49,746 bases of DNA from assembly GCA_027858965.1 (NCBI GenBank), contig JAQIBS010000010.1, positions 1-49,746 of the forward strand, in the 5' to 3' direction. The stretch is from Kiritimatiellia bacterium. GTDB taxonomy: Bacteria; Verrucomicrobiota; Kiritimatiellia; RFP12; UBA1067. Each line of letters begins with the position of its first letter. The first letter of the stretch is position 1. Under the pieces are notes generated by a model. That model searched no databases and was not told the origin of the DNA. It was given only the letters and a program-made list of their open reading frames with translations. Position numbers and translations under genes: made by a program. Shown piece by piece: positions 18,673 to 27,388 of the stretch.

Positions 18673-20067
18673 CTAACCTTCCATCGCTTCCAGCTCCTTA
18701 CCCTTCGTTTCTTTCGTAAAGGCCCAGACAAAGAAGAATGAAATCACAGCAAAAAACGCGTAAATCGAATAGGCTCCACCCAGTCCGATTCGCACCAGCA
18801 TCAGCGGAAATGTCATTGTGATTCCAAAGTTTGTCACCCACAGCATAAATCCACTGACTCCCATCGCACTGCCACGAATCTGATTGGGAAACATCTCACC
18901 CAGCAGCACCCACATTGCCGGGCCCCACGAGAAGTTGAACACAAACACAAAGAGATTGGCTGCAACCAGCGCCGAGATTCCTCTGAGCCCCGGCAGCAGC
19001 AGCTGTCCATTCTCCCCGGTTTCCGCCTGCGAAAAAACAAAAGCCATAAACCCGAGAGAGAGCGCCATGCCAACCGATCCTATCAGCAGGAGCGGTTTGC
19101 GTCCCACCCGATCAATTGTCAGAATTGAAAGGATACATGCCGTGATGCTGATCGCCCCGCTGATCACATTAATAAACAATGCATGGCTCTCAGCAAATCC
19201 GGCCGCCTGCCAGAGAACCGCCCCATAATAGAAAATTACATTAATGCCTGTGATCTGCTGCAACATTGCAAGCCCGATCCCAATCCATACAATCGGACGC
19301 AGTCCGCGTTTAGCGTCAATCAGATCACGAAAACGGGGGCGATGGCCCTCTTTCAGCGAGAGCTTTATCTCCGCAGCCTTTTCCTTGTACCCCTCGCTCA
19401 TAAGCTTCTTAAGAACAGCAACCGCCTGCTCCGTCCTGCCGGCGGCCACCAGGAACCTCGGACTTTCAGGGATGATAAGCAAGGCAAAAAAGAAGATCAC
19501 GGCCGGGATAAGTTCCACCCAGAACATCCAGCGCCAAGCCTCATAGCCCCAGGCAAACTCAGCCAGCGAACTTCCCGCTTCTCCGACGATGAAATAATTA
19601 CTCAGGAAGGCACAGAAAAGCCCGCTGATAATTGCAACCTGCTGCACGGATGAGAGCATCCCTCTGACTTTAGCAGGCGCGATCTCGCTAATGTAGGCCG
19701 GTGCCAGAACTGATGCCGCCCCGACGCCCAATCCGCCCAGCACGCGGTAGATGATAAACTCAGCCGACCCTTGTGAAATACCTGACCCCCAGGCACTGAT
19801 GGCGAAACAAACAGATGCCACTATAAGAATGGTACGCCTCCCGAAGCGGTCCGCCAGACGGCCGGCAGCCAAAGCACCTATCGCACAACCCAACAACATT
19901 GATGCCACATTAAAACCGGTTACCACGCTGTCCGAATCGAAAGCAGTTTTCAGTCCTGCCACCGTCCCGTTGATTACGCCCGAGTCAAACCCAAACAGAA
20001 AACCACCAATCGTGGCAACCAGAGTAATCAGGATGACAAATGCGGTTCTGTTTTTTGAGTCACTCAT
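18673..20067 (-). CDS. MFS sugar porter (sugar:H+ symporter, XylE/GLUT type)
   Basis: 464 aa with 12 predicted transmembrane segments and all signatures of the sugar porter family (TC 2.A.1.1). These are GGFLFGFDSGVINGT in TM1, GRLADRFGRR, the E-I-A-P-AKVRG loop, PESPRFLV after TM6, QQITGINVIFYYGAV in TM7, DRVGRKPLLL and a C-terminal ETKGKELE. The QQITGIN/YYG set contacts the sugar in characterised members. It most likely imports a monosaccharide such as xylose, galactose or fucose freed by the surrounding hydrolases. ATG 20067 has TGGAGCG about 9 nt upstream. Confidence 0.95.
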   Translation of the reverse strand: MSDSKNRTAFVILITLVATIGGFLFGFDSGVINGTVAGLKTAFDSDSVVTGFNVASMLLGCAIGALAAGRLADRFGRRTILIVASVCFAISAWGSGISQGSAEFIIYRVLGGLGVGAASVLAPAYISEIAPAKVRGMLSSVQQVAIISGLFCAFLSNYFIVGEAGSSLAEFAWGYEAWRWMFWVELIPAVIFFFALLIIPESPRFLVAAGRTEQAVAVLKKLMSEGYKEKAAEIKLSLKEGHRPRFRDLIDAKRGLRPIVWIGIGLAMLQQITGINVIFYYGAVLWQAAGFAESHALFINVISGAISITACILSILTIDRVGRKPLLLIGSVGMALSLGFMAFVFSQAETGENGQLLLPGLRGISALVAANLFVFVFNFSWGPAMWVLLGEMFPNQIRGSAMGVSGFMLWVTNFGITMTFPLMLVRIGLGGAYSIYAFFAVISFFFVWAFTKETKGKELEAMEG

Positions 20068-20182
20068 AAAATTCGCTCCATTTAGTAGCTTTAATCTCCA
20101 TTCCTGTCACAAATAACAAGAAGTTGCGGCGGTAAATTGTAAATTGTAAGTTGTAAAAAGATTCCACTTCAATAAACCACTC

Positions 20183-20240
20183 TTTAAACGCGCAGCGTTT
20201 TTTACTAAAGCTGCGGCGTTTAACATACAATGGGACATTT
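20183..20240 (-). repeat. 58-bp repeat, copy B (inverted relative to 15831-15890)
   Basis: Its reverse complement starts AAATGTCCCATTGTATGTTA and continues through CGCAGCTTTAG to AAAACGCTGCGCGTTT, about 88% identical to copy A. Both copies contain a C(GCA)G triloop hairpin. The pair brackets the 16102-18477 and MFS genes. Otherwise the 20068-20296 spacer shows no gene. Confidence 0.8.
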
Positions 20241-20296
20241 ATAGAAAATAGTTTACACATCACAAAAGCTTAATTTGGTTGCGGCTGAAAGCAGCT

Positions 20297-21544
20297 TTAG
20301 CCGTTGAACTCTTTAACCGCATCAATCATTGCCACCATGTTGTCAACCGGGGTATTGGCCTGAACATTGTGAATGGCATCAAATACGAAGCCGCCGTTTT
20401 CAGAGAATATTTTGCAGCGCTCGATGACCTGAGCACGCACCTCGTCAGGCGTGCCGAACGGAAGCACGTGCTGGGTATCTACACCCCCACCCCAGAACAC
20501 AAGCCGATCACCGTAGCGATCCTTGAGAGTCTGCGGATCCATGCCGGTGGCGGAGCACTGAACGGGGTTGATGACATCAAAACCGGATGCAATAAAATGA
20601 CTCATAAAGTTCTCAACCGCGCCACAGCAATGCTTGAATGCTTTCCATGACGTATTCACATGAATCCAGTCGTTGATTTTTTTATAATAGGGATGCCACA
20701 GCTCATCATAGGTTTCCGGTGCACAGAAGGTGCTGGTCTGGGTACCGAAGTCAGTGCCGCACAGGAACACCACATCCAGCAGGTCGCCGGTTGCCTCAGA
20801 TATCTTTTCCATATTCGCAATCGCAATCTCGGTCTGACGGGCAAACACCTCGTGAATGTAATCCTGACGTATGGCCGTGGAAATATACCACTCTGTTATG
20901 TCGCGGATTCCCTTGGGGGCTCGAAGAAACGGGGCGGGTACGAGCGCGATGTCGCCCAGCGCGGTTCCGACCCCACCGGTCACCACGGCGAGGCCGGTCG
21001 CAGCAGCACGTTCCGCCGCCGTCTTAATCTTGGTTAGCTGGCCATCTGTTAACGGCTTGAACTCTTCAAGGTTGTCCTCCGGGTTCAGGTTGTCGTCATC
21101 GATCTCCGGCTGGCGAATGATGGTATCGAAGAAAAAGCTGGCTGTCGGCATGTGGGCGGATGGATCGATCGAGGTGTCACCCTCTGGATAGATGTAGATG
21201 CCCTTTTCATTCCGGGTAACGTTGAACTTGCCGGGAACCAGCACATCCTGCCCCCACGGCGTGGTCCATGGTTTCCACTCCTCCGGAGGGAATCCGAAGA
21301 AGGTCGAGATGGCATCTGTACCAACAGTATCGATGCCGATGGCATCAAGCAGGTCATCTTCTATCTGCCCGAGCATCTGATACGGCTCGTGGATTTTCAC
21401 CGGGCGCTTTTCGAGGCCATAATGGTCGCGCAGCGCGGCGACGCAGGAACAGTGCATTCCGGTCACAGCGGTGGAACCGAAATCCATCGGCACCGGGCCG
21501 GATTCATGGTTCAGGGATTTGAGTACTTTTTCGCGTGATGTCAT
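20297..21544 (-). CDS. Uroporphyrinogen decarboxylase (UroD)-family protein, methyltransferase-like
   Basis: About 415 aa. ATG 21544 overlaps the TGA of the upstream GH120 gene (ATGA) and has AAGGAAAA just upstream, so this start is preferred over 21568. The protein has the UroD-family barrel (SREKVLKSLNHE, PVPMDFGST, DLLDAIGIDTVGTD) and the FKHCCGAVENFM motif, comparable to the His/Cys zinc-binding site of corrinoid-linked MtaA/CmuA-type methyltransferases. This catabolic branch is common beside polysaccharide-degradation genes in PVC bacteria and is unlikely to make haem. No corrinoid protein gene is in the window. Translational coupling to a xylosidase suggests it processes a sugar or methylated sugar product; the reaction is unknown. 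Confidence 0.85.
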   Translation of the reverse strand: MTSREKVLKSLNHESGPVPMDFGSTAVTGMHCSCVAALRDHYGLEKRPVKIHEPYQMLGQIEDDLLDAIGIDTVGTDAISTFFGFPPEEWKPWTTPWGQDVLVPGKFNVTRNEKGIYIYPEGDTSIDPSAHMPTASFFFDTIIRQPEIDDDNLNPEDNLEEFKPLTDGQLTKIKTAAERAAATGLAVVTGGVGTALGDIALVPAPFLRAPKGIRDITEWYISTAIRQDYIHEVFARQTEIAIANMEKISEATGDLLDVVFLCGTDFGTQTSTFCAPETYDELWHPYYKKINDWIHVNTSWKAFKHCCGAVENFMSHFIASGFDVINPVQCSATGMDPQTLKDRYGDRLVFWGGGVDTQHVLPFGTPDEVRAQVIERCKIFSENGGFVFDAIHNVQANTPVDNMVAMIDAVKEFNG

Positions 21545-23322
21545 TTCTGTTTTCCTTTGATGGGCCAAACCTTGAGCTGCCGTTGGCCGGCTGGCAGTTC
21601 GAACGGCCCGGGCATCGGGTTATCCTCATTGCGAGATTTCCCGAAATAGTCGGTATCGATGCGAAGCGGCTTGCCGTCCACATCTTCATACGGCAGATCC
21701 GGGATTTCAGCTTTACCCAGCATTTCGCTGGTGACGATTTTGCAATCCTGGCCTGCAAGGATCTTCGATACTTCACGCGAGAGGCTGATGACCCCGCTCT
21801 TTGCATCGAAGGAAATTCCTTTCCCCACGTAGACATTTCCGGATTGCAGGATAGGAAGTTTATCTTTGTAAATGCCCAGAACATCCTGCTTGAAAATATT
21901 ATTGAAGAACCGGTTGTCTCCACAGCGGGTTTTTTCCATTCCCGCAATTTCCGTCGAATGCGCCTTGTGATAAGGTGTGATCCGGCCTTGTGGCGTGCAG
22001 CTAAAGGAACCACCGAACAAGTTGTGCAGAAAAGCGCATCCCTGTGAATTATCCCTGACCGACTTCGGGGAGAGAAAGATATTGTTGTCCACCACATAAG
22101 GCCCATGGTTCACCTCGATGAACAGGTCCTCTGCGTTATCGTGGAACAGGTTTTGCGAGACGCGCGTGTCCTGCGACATCCAGTCCAGCCAAAGTCCGCG
22201 GCAGGTCCGATAGATATGGTTGCGGCTGATCTCGGTATCAATCGCACCATGGAACTTGATGCCCGCCATCTCAGCTCCGGTAAACAACTGCCGGACATGG
22301 ATGTCATGAATGGTGTTATCGGTAATGGTGCTGAACGAACAGCCAAGGCTGCCGACGATACCGGCCTGTTCACAATGGGAGATGTGGTTGTTGCGCACGA
22401 TATGATGGCCTATGTTTTCCTTTGTCCAAGGGATCTTATAGGCATGGGCACGCTCAATGGTTTTCACATAGCCTTCGGCGGAATTGGCGGAGGTGTTGTC
22501 GAACTCATCACCATGTTTGCCTAGCGCGATGCCGACACAGACCGAATGGTTAATCTCGTTGTCCTCGATAATCCAGCCCTTGCTCCAGTGGGTGCCGATC
22601 AAACCGATCTGCTCCGCCGTCGGCGGTGCCCAGGGTGTCGCGGCCTGGGCGAGGGTGAATCCGCGCACGGTAATGAAATTCCGGCCCGGCTTGTCCGGAT
22701 AGAAGACTGATTGCCGGGCATTAACCTCAACCAGCTCGCTATTCGGATCAACCCCCTTAAACTGCGCCCAGATAGATGTATTTTTCTTACCTACTTTGGC
22801 AAACCAGAGCGGGTCGCTTTCCTGCTTAACCTGCTGGAGCAGCTCCTCCAGTTTCGCCGCCTCAATAAGCCATTCACCATTGAGGTAAACAGCACCGGTG
22901 TGGTGTGCGCGGCCTTTATCACGAAACCAATCGCCATGGATAAGATCGCTGTAGGGATTGAATCCACCGAAAAACGAATTCGGAAGCACCACCTTCCAGA
23001 TATCATCCTGAACCTTTTCCCAGCCGGTGACAACCTCAGATCCCTTGATTTCAACCCGCTCACCCGGCGCGGCCTGATAGACAATACGCTGATCGTCCGA
23101 GCTGCCCCCGCGCGGCGGATTAATGCGCTCACGGTAGACTCCCTCATGAACGGTGATTGTATCCCCTGGCTGGGCAGATTCCGCTGCAGTGGAAATGGTT
23201 TTAAAGGGCTCTGCTTTAGATCCCTTGTTTTCATTATCGCCGGATTTCGATACATGAACTTCCGCCGCCTGCACCGTGCAGGTCAGGAAGAGTGAGACTA
23301 AAATTGCGCTATGTATTTTCAT
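21541..23322 (-). CDS. GH120-like right-handed beta-helix beta-xylosidase
   Basis: 593 aa from ATG 23322 (ribosome binding site AAGGAG; the open frame runs 11 codons further). A signal peptide is followed by VHVSKSGDN, HEGVYRERINPPRGG, PNSFFGGFNPY, ATPWAPPTAEQIGLIGTHW and AGIKFHGAID, the landmarks of GH120 beta-xylosidases such as XylC of Thermoanaerobacterium. The family's nucleophile Asp and acid/base Glu align with Asp380 (GLWLDWMSQ) and Glu403 (FIEVNHGPY). The likely role is removal of terminal beta-xylose in the periplasm. It sits 32 bp downstream of a longer GH120 paralogue and overlaps the UroD-like gene, so all three form one operon facing away from the AraC gene. Confidence 0.9.
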   Translation of the reverse strand: MKIHSAILVSLFLTCTVQAAEVHVSKSGDNENKGSKAEPFKTISTAAESAQPGDTITVHEGVYRERINPPRGGSSDDQRIVYQAAPGERVEIKGSEVVTGWEKVQDDIWKVVLPNSFFGGFNPYSDLIHGDWFRDKGRAHHTGAVYLNGEWLIEAAKLEELLQQVKQESDPLWFAKVGKKNTSIWAQFKGVDPNSELVEVNARQSVFYPDKPGRNFITVRGFTLAQAATPWAPPTAEQIGLIGTHWSKGWIIEDNEINHSVCVGIALGKHGDEFDNTSANSAEGYVKTIERAHAYKIPWTKENIGHHIVRNNHISHCEQAGIVGSLGCSFSTITDNTIHDIHVRQLFTGAEMAGIKFHGAIDTEISRNHIYRTCRGLWLDWMSQDTRVSQNLFHDNAEDLFIEVNHGPYVVDNNIFLSPKSVRDNSQGCAFLHNLFGGSFSCTPQGRITPYHKAHSTEIAGMEKTRCGDNRFFNNIFKQDVLGIYKDKLPILQSGNVYVGKGISFDAKSGVISLSREVSKILAGQDCKIVTSEMLGKAEIPDLPYEDVDGKPLRIDTDYFGKSRNEDNPMPGPFELPAGQRQLKVWPIKGKQK

Positions 23323-23354
23323 ATGTTTTCTCCTTTTTGTATAATACGCACCCA

Positions 23355-26105
23355 TTATTTTCGGGGCCAGACTTTGACGGACACCTTGCCGGACAACGCG
23401 GCGCGGAGAGCTCCGGGTGCAGGATTATTTTCATCCCGTTTCTCGCCGAAATAGTCGGCATCTATCCGATACGGAGTTCCATCCCGATTCCCAAAAGGCG
23501 CATCCGGTACCGTTACCCGACCCAGCAATTTGCTGGTTACAAGCGGACGCTTCCGCTTTGCCTGCCATGCAGAATCAATATTCATCTCAAGCCACCAGCC
23601 GTCAGCGCTCTCAACAAGCTTAATTCCCAGATCAAAATCCTCCGCCACAAACGCATTCTTTTCCCGTTTCGATGGTTGCGCCCCGGCAAGGAAAACATTC
23701 CCATCCGCCGTGATTCTAAAGTGATGTTCGTCATATGTCGACAGCGCCTTTTTGGTGAGATACAGGTTGTTAAAAAAGCGGTCATCGTTCTGATCCACCG
23801 TGAAGCCAAACAACTCTTTAACGGTCTTGTCCGTCACAACCACAGAATCTTCAAGAAAGCCTTCCCTCGCAGGGCCGCCGCAATTAATCCGAAGCGCATA
23901 TGGCTCATCCGAGCTCCGGGTTCCAACAACCTCGATCCCCGCAATACATGGAAGCCCCCGATCGCGGACGAACCCGATATTCAGCACGCCGTCTTTGACC
24001 TGGACATGCTCAGCGACCACATCCACAGCCTGGTTTTTTCCGGCTTTTGCCTCAAGATCCAGCTGCTCCACCACAGATTCACCTTGAACAGTCGCCCCGA
24101 AACGACGCTGACCAGGCGCGTCATAAAACGGCTCATTGAACTTAAGTGTCACACGATAGGTTCCATTCGGCACATCCAATCGATAGCCAGCGGCACCGTA
24201 GCGAACCGTCTGATAAACAGCATCCTGCTCCGTATTCTCAACCGGATCTGCAAACCGGGCAATCCGGCCGTCCAGAGCACCAAATTCGTTAGCAGGGTGA
24301 GGATCATCGATCACATCGGTACTATGCGGTTTGAAAGCCGGCGTTTTCCGGTGACTCAGTTCCGCCCAGATATTCTGGCTTCCACGAATCAGGTTATGTA
24401 CATAAGCCCCGCCGCCACTCGCATCCAGCACACTGTTACCGGAGAGCAGGATATTATTATCAATCAACATCGGTCCATGGTTCATCTCAAACATCATATC
24501 ATTGCTGTTGTCATGCAGCAGATTCCCGGTGATGCGCGCCCCCTGCCCCATCCAGTCTAACCAGATGCCGCCCCAGTGTGCGCATCGGTAGATATGGTTG
24601 TTGCTGATGATGGCATCAACAGCACCGTGCAGTTTGATCCCGGCCGTTTCACAGCCACCGTAATCGTGGTGCTGCCTGATTTCATGGATCTCATTGCCGG
24701 TAATGGTCGAGAAGGCGCATCCAAGACTTCCAATGATTCCACCCTGTCCGCAGTGTAGAATGTGGTTGTTTCGTACCAGATGGCTTCCAATGTTTTTGCG
24801 ACTCCAGCCACACTCCAACCCTTTTTCGATGGTACGGAAATAGTTATAGGTGTTATCAAACTCGTCACCGTGCTTGCCGAGCGTCACCCCGGAGCAGGCC
24901 GAATACTGGATCGTATTTTCCTCAATAATCCAACCCTTGGACCAATGCGTTCCTATGAGCCCGACCTGTTCGGCAGTGGGAGGCGACCACGGCGTGGCGG
25001 CCTGTTCCAGCGTAAAGCCCCGTACCGTGATGTAGTTCCGGCCTGGCTCTTTTGAATAAAACACGGTCTTGCGGACATTGATTTCCACCAGCTCCTTGTT
25101 CGGATCGACTCCTTTAAATTGGGCCCAGATGGTGGTTTCTTTTTCGTCTACCTCTGCAAACCAGTAGCCGGCATCTTTTCCGGCAACCGGAGTGACCGGG
25201 CGCGCCTTGAACACCAGAATAATCGTCTGCTTGCCGGAAAGCTTCCGGTTGAATGTTGAGCTGAAGCTCTGAAAATGCGTCCATTCGGCAGTAAGCCCGG
25301 CGTCCAGTCGCCCAAGCAGCTCTCCTTCAGGCGAATCCAGATGAATTTCCACCAGACCACCGCCTACCGGAGATCCCGTACTGAGCGCTATGGATTTCGA
25401 ACCTTTCTGACCAAAATCCACGCCCGAAAACGCCAGCCAATCCCCATGCTTCAATGGGCCGACACAGCTCTTGTCATTCGCAAGATCCTGCACCGCAACA
25501 CCCTCGCTTTTCGATGAGGCATCCGCCGCATGAATGTTCGCTCCGCCCGGTATTCGAAGGGATTCGACATTCATCAGTTCAAAATCTGATTCATCCCCGC
25601 CATTCGCCCCTGTCAAAACCGACTTACGGGGCGCCTCTTTGAGCCAGTGGCCGTTCACATAGACGGCTCCGGTATGATAAGGCTGTCTGGCCTGATACCA
25701 ATCCCCATGGATGAGATCGCCGTATGGATTGAAGTCGCCGAAAAACGAATTTGGCAGTACCACTTTCCAAACATCTTCCTCTACCTTCTTCCAGTCGGCA
25801 ATCTGCTCCGAGCCCTTGATGACCACCTTCTCGCCGGGAGCCGCCTGATAGACGATCCGCTTTTTATCTGAGCTGCCACCACGTGGTGGATTGACTCGCT
25901 CACGGTAGACTCCCTCATGAACGGTGATAGTATCACCTGGCTGGGCGGATTCCGCTGCCTTGAAAATGGTTTTAAAGGGCTCTGTTTGAGATCCTATGTT
26001 TCCATTATCCCCTGATTTCGAAACATGATAATCAGCCGCCTGCAGCGTACCAACCAAAATCAACAAAATTAATACTGCATTGGTTGCATATCGCACTCTA
26101 TTCAT
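23355..26105 (-). CDS. GH120-like beta-xylosidase with inserted CBM6 and malectin domains
   Basis: 916 aa, signal peptide 1-23, ribosome binding site TGGAGAAT. It is homologous to the neighbouring GH120 protein along its length, with Asp517 (GIWLDWMGQ) and Glu540 (MMFEMNHGP) as the catalytic pair. Two extra domains interrupt the beta-helix. Residues about 170-305 are CBM6-like (CVGPLKHGDWLAFSGVDFG, GGGLVEIHLDSPEGELLG); about 610-770 are malectin-like (VRYGAAGYRLDVPNGTYRVT, NIGFVRDRGLPCIAGIEVVG). CBM6 modules bind xylan- or beta-glucan-type chains and malectin modules bind short glycans, so the enzyme probably acts on longer or branched substrate than its paralogue. It is the first gene of the operon divergent from the AraC regulator. 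Confidence 0.92.
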   Translation of the reverse strand: MNRVRYATNAVLILLILVGTLQAADYHVSKSGDNGNIGSQTEPFKTIFKAAESAQPGDTITVHEGVYRERVNPPRGGSSDKKRIVYQAAPGEKVVIKGSEQIADWKKVEEDVWKVVLPNSFFGDFNPYGDLIHGDWYQARQPYHTGAVYVNGHWLKEAPRKSVLTGANGGDESDFELMNVESLRIPGGANIHAADASSKSEGVAVQDLANDKSCVGPLKHGDWLAFSGVDFGQKGSKSIALSTGSPVGGGLVEIHLDSPEGELLGRLDAGLTAEWTHFQSFSSTFNRKLSGKQTIILVFKARPVTPVAGKDAGYWFAEVDEKETTIWAQFKGVDPNKELVEINVRKTVFYSKEPGRNYITVRGFTLEQAATPWSPPTAEQVGLIGTHWSKGWIIEENTIQYSACSGVTLGKHGDEFDNTYNYFRTIEKGLECGWSRKNIGSHLVRNNHILHCGQGGIIGSLGCAFSTITGNEIHEIRQHHDYGGCETAGIKLHGAVDAIISNNHIYRCAHWGGIWLDWMGQGARITGNLLHDNSNDMMFEMNHGPMLIDNNILLSGNSVLDASGGGAYVHNLIRGSQNIWAELSHRKTPAFKPHSTDVIDDPHPANEFGALDGRIARFADPVENTEQDAVYQTVRYGAAGYRLDVPNGTYRVTLKFNEPFYDAPGQRRFGATVQGESVVEQLDLEAKAGKNQAVDVVAEHVQVKDGVLNIGFVRDRGLPCIAGIEVVGTRSSDEPYALRINCGGPAREGFLEDSVVVTDKTVKELFGFTVDQNDDRFFNNLYLTKKALSTYDEHHFRITADGNVFLAGAQPSKREKNAFVAEDFDLGIKLVESADGWWLEMNIDSAWQAKRKRPLVTSKLLGRVTVPDAPFGNRDGTPYRIDADYFGEKRDENNPAPGALRAALSGKVSVKVWPRK

Positions 26106-26193
26106 AATTATTCTCCAGTTATATAGCTTACGCAGTTTGCCAATATTATATACAAAAAATGCAAACTATTAAATACCTCCGCTTCTCATACAC

Positions 26194-26272
26194 ATGTACT
26201 AAATTCGCATCTTAACGACCATATCAGATTTTTCTTTGTATTTAGGCGCGTATTTATGTACGATATTCGCAT
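26194..26272. promoter_or_regulatory. Paired candidate operator between GH120 operon and AraC gene
   Basis: Two direct repeats ATGTAC-NNN-ATTCGCAT at 26194-26210 and 26256-26272, identical at all 14 defined positions and 62 bp (about six helical turns) apart. The second touches the AraC start codon (26273). The spacing suits a dimeric looping regulator that also represses its own gene. Confidence 0.65.
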
Positions 26273-27157
26273 ATGAATATTTGCACGAGTGATCGATTAA
26301 TGCTGGATTACCTATACGGAGGCGAAATTCTTTGTCAGGCCGGAGAGGTTCTTAAGCCACGGCTGTTAACGGACTATGAGCTGGTCTATATCATCAAGGG
26401 GAGTGTCTCCTATACAGCCAATGATGAAACATTCTCTGTTCCGCCCGGAGGTATGATTCTCGGCCGCTCCGGCACCATGGAAGCGTACCGCTGGGATACC
26501 ACGCAAACCACCCGTCATGCCTATTTCCACTTTTCAATCAACACACTGCCGTCCGACTGGCCTGAACCGGATGAGTGGCCCCGGATTCGAGCCAAGCCTG
26601 CCGTGATCACGGCAACTCTGTTTCGTCATGTTATGCTGCATATCTACGAACACTCGGACTGGCCAGCCATTGCTCCCGCCAACCGCGACTGCCTGCTCCT
26701 GGAAACCCTTATCGACACATTTCTTGAAACTCATACCGAAGAGGAGAAGGCCTTTGAGACTGAGAGGCCCGAACCGGTACGCAGGGCACTGAAGTGGATG
26801 CGGCAGCAGATTGATGATGATCCGGCAAGGCAATTCTCGCTTGAAGAGATTGCTGCTGCTGCAGGATGCACCGACAAACACCTGTGTCGGATATTCAGAC
26901 AATCCATCGGCCACACCCCTGTTAAGGTCGGCAAGCTACTGAGGTTACAGCTCTCCCTGGCGCTGCTGGCACGAACCAACCTAAGTATCAAAGAGGTGGC
27001 AATGCGTTGCGGATTTGAGGACCCCCTCTATTTTTCGCGCTGTTTCAGCCAGAGCTTTAAGCGTCCGCCCTCAACCATACGGAAAGATCTGAGCAAGGGA
27101 GTTCCACCACCGCCCGATCCCCTGCCGATTGATATTACCCCCAGGCTAAGCTGGTAG
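26273..27157 (+). CDS. AraC-family transcriptional regulator
   Basis: 294 aa. An N-terminal cupin-like sensing domain (ELVYIIKGSVSYTANDETF, VPPGGMIL) is followed by a C-terminal double helix-turn-helix at about residues 170-275: FSLEEIAAAAGCTDKHLCRI then SIKEVAMRCGFEDPLYFSRC, typical AraC/XylS. There is no clear ribosome binding site before ATG 26273; the operator repeat occupies that position, so translation may be weak or the true start may be ATG 26297. It is the only transcription factor in the window and is divergent from the GH120-UroD operon, which it probably activates in response to a xylose-containing sugar. There is no evidence that it binds the different tail-family operator. Confidence 0.93.
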   Translation: MNICTSDRLMLDYLYGGEILCQAGEVLKPRLLTDYELVYIIKGSVSYTANDETFSVPPGGMILGRSGTMEAYRWDTTQTTRHAYFHFSINTLPSDWPEPDEWPRIRAKPAVITATLFRHVMLHIYEHSDWPAIAPANRDCLLLETLIDTFLETHTEEEKAFETERPEPVRRALKWMRQQIDDDPARQFSLEEIAAAAGCTDKHLCRIFRQSIGHTPVKVGKLLRLQLSLALLARTNLSIKEVAMRCGFEDPLYFSRCFSQSFKRPPSTIRKDLSKGVPPPPDPLPIDITPRLSW

Positions 27158-27268
27158 GCTCATATTTACAGTGACAGCCTGCAGGCCATCACCGACCGGA
27201 CCCCGTCACATTTAACTGAACACGCAGAGAGAGTACGCAGGTCCTACAAAACCGGTCTCTTCCAGGGG

Positions 27269-27372
27269 TCACAGGGGGCGTAGTTCACCCTCTGCAAAAC
27301 GTTTCTCAATATGTGCATTAATTGTTGGCCTGGATTTGCCAAACAGCTTCGTTATATGCGGCTGAGCCGAGT
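27269..27372 (-). pseudogene. Fragment of a RhuM-like helix-turn-helix protein
   Basis: The minus-strand frame ending at TGA 27269-27271 reads HSAQPHITKLFGKSRPTINA then H-I-E-K-R-F-A-E-G-E-L. This resembles the HTH segment (KLFGKSR-T-I-H-I--F-EGEL) at the N-terminus of virulence RhuM/Fic-associated proteins. There is no start and no further homologous sequence on either side, so it is a fossil in the 27158-27388 spacer. Confidence 0.45.
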
Positions 27373-27388
27373 GATTTTTGAAAAACTA

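Noticed and set aside
23292-24560. Long plus-strand open frame (422 codons)
   Set aside because: It is antisense to the GH120 gene 23355-26105, has no family signatures and no ribosome binding site; the minus-strand gene explains it.
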